Source: Setaria digitata (taxonomy: Eukaryota; Nematoda; Chromadorea; Rhabditida; Setariidae). From it: 64,000 nucleotides of DNA. Both the position numbers and the translations under genes were made by a program. Under the pieces are notes generated by a model. The model had not been told where the DNA came from. It searched no databases and worked only from the letters and a program-made list of their open reading frames with translations. The stretch covers positions 62,001 through 126,000 of the forward strand of contig RCAB01000141.1 in assembly GCA_003640385.1 (NCBI GenBank), written 5' to 3'. This document shows positions 51,801 through 63,738 of the stretch, piece by piece (within the stretch, counting starts at the first letter, position 1; the number at the start of each line of letters is the position of its first letter).

Positions 51801-53791
51801 AAAGGAAATCCAGTCCTTTAGAAAATGAAAATTACCTAGCAAGCCACTGCCTATTTAATGATCGATCTTCCAACTGATTACCTTCGATTCGCTGCTTCAC
51901 TGTGCTAGCAATCACTTCCAGACATTTTTGACGCCAATTACGGGGTCGGCCAGGAGGTATAAAATCATTGGTAGATGACCGCCGATCCATATAGTATTGG
52001 TCAATCCTGAAATTTTAAACAGAATAAAGAGGTAACAGAAGATTCAAGATACTAAAATTCATTACAGATTAAAACCAGTGCTAATATCAAAACACAGCTA
52101 AAATTATGAACTTTCGTAAACGTTGAAGCTTGTCCATGTGCATCAGACAAACTTTTGAAAATACTTAAAAACTAGAAATGAAGTTAAAGACAAAAAGAAA
52201 TGTTTCGTATATACCTCTCTTCACGTTCGATGATGCGAAGAGCAGTAACTAACTGCATCGGACCCTGTTCGGTGCCACGCACTGCTTCCAGGCAACGAGA
52301 GCAGATGTACCACAACTGTTTTGCAAGTTCTTGTATAACTTTATCAAGATCCAAAAAATACGTTTTCAGTAGCTGAAAGTGAACACTGTAAATGAATATA
52401 TTAAAAAATATAGAAAAAATTTTTTACTCTTTCATTCATTAATTTTCGAAATACAACTCAATTTCCATTTTTACATGGATAATAACAAAGGTGAATAGTG
52501 ACATCCTAGTAAGCAAAGCCCTATCTTCCTTAGATTAAGGAAATCTTTTGTTTGCATCTCTTCCAGTTATACCAAATTCCATAATTTCATTGGAGAATAA
52601 AAACACTTTTCATAATTAAAAAACGACGCACTATTTAAATGTTCTTACAGCAAAAACATGCATTTTTTTCGTAGTCAACGTTGCGTTGTTGCAATTTGTG
52701 CACTTCATACATCAAATCATCACGTGCATGCTCCATTTCCATGATACTGCAAAAAGATATTGTAAACTATTCGTAGGATATGATCAGAAAAAAAAAAAAT
52801 GTGCTCCACCAATCACTAACTTTTTATGCGCCAGAAGAAGCTTTCCATCCTGAACGTATTCACGCGTTTTTTCGATTGTTTCATTAATTTCATAAATATG
52901 TTGCAAATGTCCTATTGAAGTTGCATACTGACTATTTTTAATGTTTGCTTCTCGTAATTTTGCCATTTTCTGTTTCAGCTCTGGGAATGCCAGCAATGTT
53001 GTATAAATTTCCTGCAAACTACAGAAAGAGGAGAGTTTTCGTCAGAAAAGTCAGTAATAAATTAGACAAAAGCCATGAAAATCAAAAAAACAAAAACTTG
53101 ACTGCACAACAAATTTTTCTCCTGATTAGATTGCACTTTTCATGTTAATTAAGAACTGAAATGCAGACAAAAAAGGAGAATCAACGGACTCCATAAATCT
53201 ATGAAGCAGAACTTGTGAATATAAAAGCTTAGGGACGGTAATTTTAAGTAACAGTTGTAATATGGAACGAAAACTTCATGACGAAAAGAGCTAGAAAAAT
53301 TCGGATAACTTCCAAGATAAAGTAATTTTTTCTAGAATTTTTCACATGTTAATTTTATCAGAACTTCTCACTTTGTTTCAACTCCCTTGATATCCTCAAC
53401 AGTTGTAGACAAATGTCCAATGGCAGTTCGAATACCTTCAAGTTGTGATTGCACTCCGGTTCGAAGCATTGCCTCTACAGCTGTCTAAAACCGGATTCAT
53501 GGAAAATTACACTTGGAAAAGGGCAAAATTAAGCAGAACTGCCCACAAAACTACTCTTCGAAAGGTTTTTTACAATTAGTCTTATTTACAGACATAGGAG
53601 ATAAGTGTTTTAAATTAATGCCGAAATTTGAAAACAAAAGAAAAAGAAAGCAAAACCAGCAAGACCTTTTTTCTATCAGCTCTTTTCTTGAATGTATCCA
53701 ATTTTTCCAACTGGTCTGGCCTTTGAAACATTTGTGCTACTTGAACTAATGCTGCTGCATGTGCCTCTTTCTCGATTGCATCCACATCCAT
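45852..53791 (-). CDS. EXOC3: Exocyst complex component 3 (Sec6)
   Basis: Exocyst subunit that tethers secretory vesicles to the plasma membrane. Exons in order of translation (minus): 53791-53666, 53484-53372, 53018-52821, 52746-52649, 52372-52215, 52006-51836, 51594-51459, 51212-51139, 51072-50968, 50765-50699, 50495-50403, 50329-50236, 50065-49998, 49809-49571, 49349-49278, 48676-48524, 48105-48036, 47742-47570, 46002-45852. The product is about 785 residues (human about 745). Conserved blocks: MFQRPDQLEKLDTFKKRADRKK, PPGRPRNW, EGNQLEDRS, CFPPSYGIYDRFVSMYH, EWLEKTL, LTKKW, TICMTIADYY, LETTTLVRKFPDI. All junctions keep phase except exon 4, where a run of seven A (T7 at 52663-52669 on plus) leaves one surplus base before a strong donor. 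Six A would restore the frame. The start follows AACAG, a possible trans-splice acceptor. Confidence 0.96.
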
Positions 53792-54855
53792 TCTGTTTAT
53801 TTACAGTATAAATGAATTGAAATTGTTGCAAAAATTTTCATGGAATTTCACACGGTATTTGCTGTTTCTTTTTAATTGATCGTCATATTTCCACAGATTA
53901 TAGATTGAAATAAGAGGCGATAACAAATGAAGAGATTATTTCCTGACAGTTTATTAATTTGCTTTTTTCCCCTGTCACAATTGTACAGCCTTATGAGCCT
54001 GAACTTTCTAAGTTTAAACGACGACGTAAACCTGGGCTAATAATTGGTACCATAGACTGAAGACTTCGGCACTCACAAACCTTACATGAAGTTACACATC
54101 CGTCTCATGCTGGATCAGCAACACTCAACTTTTCCGTCCTTATCAAGATAAAATTTTTCTCATTTCCTGCTACTCTCAACACTCAACTATCTTTATCAAC
54201 CCTCTCAATCTCTGTCGTATCCACAATTTCCATAAATTTGCTGTCACAATTAGTAAACAAATTCAACCTTGCAGAAGGAGACTATCCGCAACTCCTGTCA
54301 CTTCTTGCATGTCTTATTTTCTCTCCCTCTCTTTCACTCAACAATGCTGCATCTCCTCTCAATCTTGAATTCTCCACTAAAGGCATTGTGTTTTCATCTG
54401 AAGAGGTTAAATATTCCACTCCGAAAACCTAGGCTTTCAGGAGTATGAGGATCAACAAAGAAGCAAGTTCACGAGTGCAAAGGAGGAGGTAGGTATGTGT
54501 GGTTTGACTTACGTGTTCATGCACGTGACGTGACACCTTATTTAGTTTATCTGCACGGACGTGTTTGCTTTTTCTCACGTCATATGAAATGGTGCTGAAT
54601 GCAGTGAAAAGTGAAAGATACTGAAATTTGGGATTGCTTGCTCACTCTAATTCATTATTTTTCTAGCTAAAGTTGATTATGTAATTAAGAATTATAATTA
54701 AATAGTTGAGGAATGTAATTAAGAAATGGTAATTAAAGTGATTGACATATTGTACACTTCATCTGATCATTAGATGTTTTAAATGTAAGAGGGAGGACCG
54801 ATAGCTTATTATGCATTAAATTATTTAAATATTGAAAGGAACTTTAAATTTAAGG
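53792..54855. other. Divergent promoter region of EXOC3 and ZCCHC4
   Basis: The two genes point away from each other across about 1.06 kb. The middle (about 54120-54380) is pyrimidine-rich on the plus strand with repeated AACACTCAACT. Next comes the E-box/bZIP-like cluster listed separately. No gene was found inside. Confidence 0.65.
54511..54582. promoter_or_regulatory. Cluster of ACGTG-core elements (E-box and bZIP-like)
   Basis: Within 72 bp there is an ACGTG at 54511, a palindromic CACGTG at 54522-54527, TGACGTGA at 54526-54533, GGACGTG near 54557-54563 and TCACGTCA at 54575-54582. CACGTG is the bHLH E-box; TGACGTGA resembles sites of XBP1/ATF6-type bZIP factors. Binding is inferred from motif match only. 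Confidence 0.5.
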
Positions 54856-57800
54856 ATGAGGAAGAAAAGAGGGAAACGATATATGACGAGTAATCCGGAT
54901 TGGCTATTACGGAGGCGTGAAGGCTTCCAGATTCTAGATCCGGTTGGCTACCAGTTGCCTAGTTGTTCTCATGGTATATCCTTCTTTTTCTTCAAAGTTT
55001 TATTTCACACTGTTGACTTTTAAATGAATAAAATTGGAAATTTAATTTGCTTCTCAGACGAAATATAATCAATGAACAGGACAACTGGATATTTTAAAGA
55101 TTATTTTGAGGTTACTTGTTACTTGATATATATCGTAATACATAATGAGTGAATATCACTGTGAATGAAATGATTGCTTTCTTGTAAACATTAAAATTCT
55201 TGGCATGGTGATAGCAAGTTTTGTTTGATTTGCTAATCTGCAAATTTAATTTTATTTACTGGCTAAATATGTTTTGGGTTTTTTTTTCTGATTTAATTAA
55301 GAGAGAAATTGTTCTTTGTGTAACTTTGAAGGATTTTATAAGTCATTTCATTTCAGGACCGTGTTTATTGTTTGAACATAGAACTGAAGAAAAAACGGAG
55401 AAATTTTTTGCTTGTGCTGTTTATCGTTCTCAAAAACGTTGTTCATTTCGAGTAAATGTTAATGACGAAAATGTTTCCAGCAATTCCCGTAAAGATTCTG
55501 ATACACCGAATGCTGCTACTACATCGTTTTGTTATGCTGTTATACGTGAAAAGTAAATTTTTTTTAGAATGTTTTTTTTTCTTACGATCCACATTTAAAT
55601 TCTAAATATGTTGATACTTTGGAAATGCTTACTTGTTAAACAAAAATTTTATGTGAATTAACATGAGATGAGTATTACAATGTTACACTGACTTATGCCT
55701 TTTAATAAAGGTTAAGTGTGGAATTCGTTTTTTTTTTTCACAGGGTGAATTTACTGAAATCAAAGAATGAAGAGATATACTACTGTACAACATGCAATGA
55801 TGTTTTTTCTTTGCCACATGTTCATCCGGTGAAAGGACCGCTTGAAATTTCTTCTCTAAGAAGGCCTTCACAACTATTTATCGCACGCATACAAAATGAT
55901 TCGGAAAGTGTAAGCTTACTTAGTTTTATTCGTATAACTTTTGTTATTCCTCTGTCGAAAGATTTTTTGAAAGCGTCGATAATAACATCGTTCGGAGTGT
56001 TTGGTCTTCGTATTCGACTACCACTGAAGAACGTTTATATTGGTGGGTACTTCACTATAGAATAAAGAAGCAAAATATGTATTTGAAATGGAAGAGAATG
56101 TATTGTTGAACTTTTAGCAGTATTGGTTCTCAGAGGAAACATTGTCGGTAATAGTGAATGCTATAGAAAAATCCGGTTCTGACGGGATATTATGCATCGG
56201 AACACCAACAGTATTCGAACATTTTCAAAGCCGCAAGTTACTTCGGCAAAGAATTAAATCATTTTTGTTAGACATCGATTCTCGATTTGTGAGACTTTCT
56301 CCAAAATTTTAATATATTATGCTGGAATTTCCATAATTACTTTGTTTAAAATGTGGAGACGGAGTTTTCTTTATTTCCTCTTCAAATAATACTTTAGCTT
56401 ATTAGTAAACTGGAAGTTTTAATTAACGTTCATAAGCTGATTAAGTCATAAAAGTCATCGGAAATTTTTCAGTTTGATCAATCTCTGCATTCTGAGCTTT
56501 ACTGCTTCTGACTATTTGAAATTTATTTCGATAGAAGATATTTGACAAATAACAGTTTAAACATAAAAATTTTCAGATACCATTTTTTCGTTCTAGTCAC
56601 TTCGCGATGTACAGTGTGCTGACAAATCATTTTTACGATCCCAAAAGTACGGGGAAGCTGATTACGTTTTTTGAATCAGTTAGTAAGCTATTGATAATAT
56701 GCGATCCTCCATTCGGTGTTTTCATAGAAACCTTATTAAATTCAATAAGAAAACTTCGAAAACAGTTCTTCTCCAGTCTTAATAGAAAGTAAGTTCTTAA
56801 AAAAAAAAAAAAAAAAAAGTGTATAATTCCACTTTATCTACTAATATTTTCGTCTTTAACTCTTACTTTTCAGTAGTAACTGGTGCAAAAATATCATTGT
56901 TCTTCCAATTTTCACTGGGAAGCGTTTTTTGAGTTGTGATTTCCAAATGTTGGATTATCGAGTTAGTTGTTCTTTCCCTCATTAATCTCTTAATAAATCG
57001 CTATATTTTTATACTTCATATATAATGTATTTAAATCCTATCATTTTACACTTTTATTCGGGATTACATTATTTGGAGTGTTGAGAGTTTTGTTTTACTC
57101 ATCAGTCTTTTTTTTATGCAAAGCGACGAGGTTGTTACTTGGTATGCATTATTTACGTATAAAATAAAGTATAAAACCTATTGCTTGTGATTAAAAAAAA
57201 AAGATAATTTCTCTCTGCTGATTAGTAACTACTGCCGATATTGATTTCGTTGATTTTGCAAAAATTTCTTTTAGATTTGTTATACAAATCATCCAAAATA
57301 CAAAAGGGCAGAGAAGTCCATCGTTCGTATTTTTACTGATCTTCCACTAAATTGTTTTGATTTGTCAGGACTTCATGATTACAGGTTGCTGAATTTTGTG
57401 AAACTCTTGCATTTGTTCCTCTGTCTTTTATAAGGAGAAATTCTTCCTTGGAAATGAAATTTTCTTCTAATAAGTTCCACTTTAAATCGTCACTTTAAAA
57501 TCTTAATTATTATTCCAGATTTTGTGGTAAATGTGCAAAATTTGTTCTAAAAACTAATCTTCACTGCGACTTATGTAAAACCTGTCCTTCTGAGGTAATT
57601 TATTTTCCCTAAATTGTTTCAGCTTTGACATATATTTAAAATTTTTCCTAAATGTGTAAAATGTATAATTCACTGCTTATTTCTGCTACTGTTTATAGGC
57701 TAATATCTGCAAGCATTGTGACAGATGTGGTCGCTGCGTCAAAAGCACATACACACATTGTTCATTATGCCATCATTGTCATTTGCCAGAAAGATGTCCC

Positions 57801-57884
57801 AAAATTCTTGACAGTGATTCTCGAAACTTCCATTTGTTTTTCAAGACAGAAGTATGCAAACTGAAGAAATTAAAGACGAAATAA
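54856..57884 (+). CDS. ZCCHC4: ZCCHC4-type 28S rRNA N6-adenosine methyltransferase
   Basis: Family members place m6A on 28S rRNA during ribosome biogenesis. Exons: 54856-54973, 55357-55552, 55744-55909, 56118-56288, 56577-56788, 56874-56961, 57275-57384, 57519-57594, 57699-57884, giving 440 residues (human 513). A GRF-type zinc finger lies at about 37-68 (CSHGPCLLF, FACAVYRSQKRC), followed by ISSLRRPSQLF. The methyltransferase core has ILCIGTPTVFEHF, LLDIDSRF and the catalytic DPPF at 260-263, then FQMLDYR. A cysteine/histidine-rich block follows (FCGKCAKF, CDLCKTC, CKHCDRCGRC, HCSLCHHC). The C-terminal CCHC knuckle that names the human protein is absent; translation ends in a lysine-rich tail. 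The start at 54856 is the first ATG in frame. Divergent from EXOC3. Confidence 0.95.
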
Positions 57885-60138
57885 TATCATATATTGTTTT
57901 TTTTCTAACATTTTTGTTGGCGATGTCTATGAGGCTACATGATGAAAATGTCATTATAATGAAATATAACGGAAAATTCTGTTTTTTCCTGATATTTATG
58001 CTCCAAATTGTATCATTATAATGAAAAAATGAATAAAAAAATGTGAAAATTTTTTTTCCGTAGTATTTAATAGTCAAATATATGCGTTTGATGTGGACAC
58101 ATCTGCTCGATTGTCTTGATACTATTTCTCACTTTTTTTTTTTTTTTTTTAGTCAGTGATTGTTAAGGCTCTTTTTTATGCATTCATTTTCCTTCCAAAA
58201 TGTGGTAACATTTCTGACTCTCTGCTTTATGACTCTCTTTTAGACTTATGACTCAGTGTTAAATGGATTAATTGGCATCTAATTTGACGTTTCAAAATGC
58301 TCTTAGTAGTTTCCTTTCTAACAGTTTTTCCGAAATGTTGTCGCTATTCAATGACTATTTGTTAAGTATCATTTAAAATCTTTGTTAGATGAAATTATTA
58401 TTCATTTCTGTTTACAAATGAATTCAGATCTAAGAATCATTAGTTTACTACTTTCAAATAATTCCACCCTCCTATTTTTTCTTTTTTGAAAACAAAAAAA
58501 ACTCCGTTTCATATGTTTCACTTTTTAAAAAAATTTTCTTTTTTTACAGTTTCCCTAAAATATCCATTAGTAAATTAATTTGAAAATGAATATATTTCCT
58601 ACTTATATTTTGTTAGAAAGTTTAAAAAAAAAAAAAATGATTCAAAATGGAAATGGCACAATTTAAGTCGATATTTAACTTTATTTGTGAGCTATATTCC
58701 TCTCCAGATGAAGCTTTCCATCTGTTTGATTCCTTTTCATTTTCTCGATTAGGTTGTTGAAATTCGAAAAAAAACCAATTAGCATTAGTAAAAGTTGTTG
58801 ATTGCTGTTTATATTTTTCATTTTTATGGTTGCCATTAAATATTCCCTTTTTAAGAATGTCATCAAATATTTCATCTATTTCGAGTTTAGTATTAAACAG
58901 CTCTCTTCAATTTTATATTGTCGCTTGTTTTTTCTTTTTTTTTTTTTTTTCTCCTTACACAACTAATATTTCAGATTTTCTATTTTTGTAATTCTCGTTT
59001 AAAAGGAATTTTTTTTTTGTTGAAGAAATGGTATTTTAATAAAATGATAACATTAATTCATTAAATGATTTCATTTTACACTTTCGTCATTTTCATTGAC
59101 CAGTTTCGAATAATTTTAAGTATCATTCCTGTGCATTTGTTGTTCAACTAAAATAGATGTCTGGAAATTTCCTTTCCACTTCTCTTTTTCCTTTTCTTTT
59201 CTTTTTTGGATGGATCGGGATTGATTAATTAATTACAATTGTTGCAACTAGTTATTTAATGCTCAATCAAAGTGCTATAATCGAGTTTTTCCTTCTGTCT
59301 TTTTTTTTCACTTGAATTAGTGAATTAATTGCAGTAATTTGATTGTAGAAGTTGACTAGCTGATTGGCATTTCATGGAAAATTATTAATCATATTATGCA
59401 CCTATGTTTCTATTTATCTCTATGTATGTGTCACAGAAGTTGACAAATGTTGTAATTATAGGAGATATTTAAAATTTATGAAATGAGGATAGCGAAGTGT
59501 TAGTGTTTGATTTAGAAGTTGTCAACAATGGTAATTAATTCAGATTTCCATCGTAATATTTGTTAGTAAAGTCCGGAAGACTAAATTTTAAATTTTGAAA
59601 ATTAACTTTAATCTTCTTATTGATTGGTCTATCTGTCTATCATGTGATTAGTGTTATATACTTTCGTTAATTTATTATATTTGTAATATTTTATGTGTCA
59701 TTCCGATATTATTTTGTGCTTTTATCTTTTTTAATTTCAATTGTTTGATTCCTTTTACTAAAAATGTTAAAGTTAATGTGAAATGAATAAGTAATAATCA
59801 TGGATGGATGCTAAAATCTTAACAAAAAAGTAACAAACAAGTAGCCAATTAAATAATTTAGGGATATTAAAAGCGAAATTTAAAGATAGCTGAAAGTTTT
59901 TCAAAGTTCTAATTAATCATTACTGTCCAAAGAGTGCTCGGCCGTTTTTAATTTCTTTTAATTTCATTTTTTCCTTTCTTTTTCACTTTAAACGATGTTC
60001 TGTGGTATAATATAAAGGTATCGAAAAGCGTAAAGAGAAGTTTTTAAATAACTTCTGTTATTTGTACGATTATTTTAATGAGTCGGAATTTGAAATATAA
60101 CTTTTAAGTGCTACTGTTGATTGTGAAAAATTTTTAGG
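57885..60138. other. Intergenic region between ZCCHC4 and the SXP/RAL-2 gene
   Basis: AT-rich with several T-runs. Open frames are short and low-complexity. No gene, RNA gene or repeat family is recognised. Confidence 0.65.
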
Positions 60139-62407
60139 ATGAAACAGAAGCCGTACATTACTCTTGTTTCATTTATCTTCCTTCCATCATCCATTTTCAT
60201 CCAAGCAGCGGTAATGCATTTTAATTGTAAAATTAAAAAAAAAAAAGAAAAGAAGAAAAGCAGGGATAAATTGAATAAGTGCGATAAATTGAATTAGGTT
60301 ATTTAATTTTATGCTTCATATATATAAGATATCCAGAAATAGTTTAATGAACTCTATATCAGATATGGTTATTCTGAGTGATGCTTGCTTTTAAGAAACG
60401 AATATCCACCCTGAAGGAAAATGAAAGACTTATACGTATTTCTTGTTGTTCTTCTTGATACGATCATCCTAAGGAGTTGTAATAATATTATCTATACATT
60501 AATCAAATTACCATCTATTCACTGGACATTTTCGCTTCGCTATCACTAATATTTTTGAGATTTTAGAGAATGACAAAGTGACTAGGTCTATTTTGTTCGA
60601 ATATTCTTTTCCAACGATTAATATTCATTTTTATCAAAAAGATGGCTCCAAAATTATATTTCGTCTCCAAAAAAAGAAAAAAAGAAAAAAGAACAAAGCA
60701 TATACTTAATTTGAAAAATCTGCTTAATTTTAAATAAAAATAATTTTAATAGCCTAACTGACGAATAACGAACCTAATAGCCTAATTAACGAATAACGGA
60801 CCTGTGTTTAATTTTAGAAAACACCATCTCAACAGTGTGGTCTACCACCATTTGTCAGTGATTTGCCGACTGCCGAAAAGAAAGAAGTTTTAGCAGTCTG
60901 GAAAGATTACAAATCGGGCGATTGCACTGATCAAAGACGAGAAACACAAGAGATTGTCAGTTTTAAATTTTCAACTATATAGTAATTAGTTGTAGTTAAT
61001 ATAGTGCAGATTAATAAGGGAGGGAAAAAGAGAAGAGATTAATATTTTAATTTATTCAACGGAATTTCTTTTTTCTGTTGGACTAATGTAACATTTGTGT
61101 TTTGAAGCGACTTTTTTTTTTTCTTTTTTTAGTGATTGTGTTCAAGAAGCAGGTCATGTTATCAATTATTTTTGATAACTTCAAAGAAATTAATTTGATT
61201 TGAAGAATTCCTATATCTTATGCTGATAATTTTCCCTAATTTTTAGTTTTGAAAGTGTAAAATTGAAAGGACTTATCATTTCAGATTGATAATCTGTCAA
61301 GCGATGTTCGAGCTGTCATATTTAGTCGACCACCGTCATTTCTTAAAGGTGCTTCAACTGATGTAAAAAAGTTGTTTCGCGATATTATGCATAATAAAAC
61401 GTTGAGTTACGAAAACAAAAATCAGGAATTAAGGTTGTTATTGTTATCTGTAAAATTTCCAAATTTATCAATATTTGTTAGATTTGTCCGTAAATTATTT
61501 AGATAGATTACTAGTTAGATTAATTAAGACTGCAATTTCGAAATTTTCTGAAACTTAAAATATGAATAGCTGGAACTGGTTCATTAAGATTCGGATGAAG
61601 TGTGGTGGAATTTGAGAAAATGAATAAAATTGTTAGCTGAAAGTTAAGGAAAATCAAATGAATATGGAAAGAAGTAACCGAAGTGAGAATACTTTTTTAA
61701 TCATTATACTCTGTAATTTTGAAATGTTATCAAATTAAAGACAAAAGAAAAAAAAAACGAAACAAAAGACTTCGTAACATTTTTTTTTTTTTTGCTGTTG
61801 AATAAGTTGGAGTAGCAGGATATAATTTGTTAAAATTTGTTGAGAGCGTAAGGTTAAAAATATATTAAATTTTGTTTTCCACTTATTTGATGTAAAATTT
61901 TCAGCAAACTAGCCAATCAGGTTCTAAATCAAAGACAGCTTACTGAATTTAAGCGATATCTAGACGAAAACGAACGTCGAAAAAAGGAATTTGAGGAGAA
62001 AGTTAGCATTTCGACATCTTTTTTTCCGAAATTTTTTTCATCTTTAAATTATTTTCAAGAAATTGAGACTTGCATTTAATTTTTTCTTTTTGTTTTTAGT
62101 CACTATCAGTAATAAATTTCAATTGCTCCATTGGCAGTGTTAAATGGAAGACCTCAAGAAAACTGTACTCCAACTTAAAATTGTATGATAATTGTGATTT
62201 AATAGCGCTGTAACAAAATCAGAATGTTTGGATAATTTTTAGTTAAATAATCTTTCGCCAGCAGCAAAGGAAACATACGAAAAACTGGAACGTTTGAAAA
62301 TTGAACGAGCCAAAATCGCCGAAGAAATGTCTGAAGATGTACGAAAGGAGCTTCGTGAATTGTATCGCAAACGAAAGAATCAAAAACGGACGAAGAAAAA
62401 TTCTTAA
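60139..62407 (+). CDS. SXP/RAL-2 family secreted protein
   Basis: A nematode-restricted family (SXP/RAL-2, DUF148) of small secreted proteins, several known as immunodominant antigens in filariae and ascarids; the molecular role is unsettled. Exons 60139-60210, 60818-60955, 61285-61433, 61905-62001 and 62243-62407 join in frame to give 206 residues. Exon 1 encodes a signal peptide (hydrophobic TLVSFIFLPSSIFIQAA). The family hallmark is the helical region with PPFVSDLPTAEKKEVLAVWK, then LSSDVRAVIFSRPPSFLKG and LSPAAKETYEKLERLKIER. The C-terminus is unusually basic (RKRKNQKRTKKNS). The start follows TTTTTAG directly, a possible trans-splice acceptor. The assignment rests on remembered family pattern. 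Confidence 0.88.
60748..60803. repeat. 28-bp tandem duplication in SXP/RAL-2 intron 1
   Basis: Positions 60748-60775 and 60776-60803 are two copies of AATAGCCTAA... with three mismatches, 14 bp before the exon 2 acceptor. Confidence 0.85.
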
Positions 62408-63738
62408 ATTATTTGGTTGAAGTCACAAGTATTAATGAGCTTTTTGCTCTTCTTCTTGTGTAACCTCAAAATTGGACAGTATTTATGTTATAATATATCT
62501 GATTTGCTGTGAATTTTAATTCTTTCCCATTATTTTCTTACATATTATCTGCCTTTTTTTGTAATTTTAATATTTCGGACTTGAATTCCTCAAACATTTA
62601 TTGCTTTTGTTTTTAAAATCTTGCTTATTTTCTCCATAATATTTTGTGAAATGTCTATATTTTCTGAAATAAAATACTTACTTTCCTAACAGTAATAAGA
62701 AGCAAATGCAGAAGTTCATCAGTGATTCTATTATAATTTAATAATCGTATAGCCTAATACTATAGGCTATCCGCATTAATTGATTAATCTATTACCGTTA
62801 TCTTCTCCAGTGATAAAGCGTGGAGTAGATTTGGAAGATTCGTAAAGAAGTATTCATTTCTTTCGTTGGAAGAAATGCAAATTTTTGAAAGTTTTAACTA
62901 ATTAATTTCTCCCAAGTTTTGCATAAATCAAATTATAAGTCTAAAAAAAAAAACTCAAAAAATTTACATATTTAACTTTTTTTTCTCTTTAAATAATTAT
63001 TTATTGGGGAATCTCATCCATTGTCGTACTTCGTCGGCGTATAGCTTGGTTCGCTCTTGTCATTAACGCAATCCATCTGAGCTTAATTAAATATATTTAT
63101 TATGGTATAGGATTACGCGGAACTGGGATTTGGACGCCATACTGTTTCTTTTTTTTTTCTGGGTTTTAGACACCATTTTGTTTCTTCTGGAATTTTGTAA
63201 TTTCAATATAATTATTACGAAATAGTATTGAGCATTTTACCAGTTTGATTCTTTTGCAAAATAATTTTAAATCACTTGAGGCTAATTTTCAACGGTAGCA
63301 AGTTAGCTGAGAAAGATAACGAACTAAGTAGTATCAGAAAAGGGAGGGAAGAGTTGGAGGATATTTTTTCCGGAAATAGCGATTGAGATGTTATGATTAT
63401 TTCTATTAATTGGTTATATTGATCAATGCAACACATTGAATATATTGATTTATATTGATCAATACAAAACATCATTGCATATATTGATCTTGTTGCGGAT
63501 ATTTGTCCCCTAGACTGTGATACAGTGATGATAGCTTTTCCCAGAAATCTAAATGTAGTAAAATTCCAAATATCTGAGAGAACATGGGGAAAAAACTTCA
63601 GAAAGGTTGAGAAAATGCATGAGAGAGGGAGGAGGAAGGGGAGGAGGAAGTCAATTATTATAAATTTAAGAAAGATTTATAAAGATGCTTTTGACAGTGG
63701 TCTCTTCGTTGTTCGATTTGTCAGCCTTTTACATCAAA
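62408..63738. other. Intergenic region upstream of GAPDH
   Basis: Holds the SXP/RAL-2 3' UTR and the GAPDH promoter/5' UTR. An 8-bp-stem hairpin (ATAGCCTA/TAGGCTAT) lies at 62749-62770, and a tandem repeat with TTGATCAA boxes at 63414-63488. The open frame at 63525-63746 overlaps the GAPDH start in another frame and is discounted. Confidence 0.65.
63414..63488. repeat. Imperfect tandem repeat (36 and 39 bp) upstream of GAPDH
   Basis: Two units, each starting TTATATTGATCAAT and ending ATATATTGAT. The palindromic TTGATCAA-like core is therefore present twice, about 250-325 bp before the GAPDH ATG. Confidence 0.8.

Noticed and set aside
54238..54432. 64-codon plus frame in the EXOC3/ZCCHC4 promoter
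   Set aside because: It starts with TTG, is pyrimidine-rich low complexity, and has no homology pattern.
62749..62770. ATAGCCTA/TAGGCTAT hairpin read as a terminator
   Set aside because: Rho-independent terminators do not apply to this eukaryotic context; the stem is only 8 bp and is likely chance.
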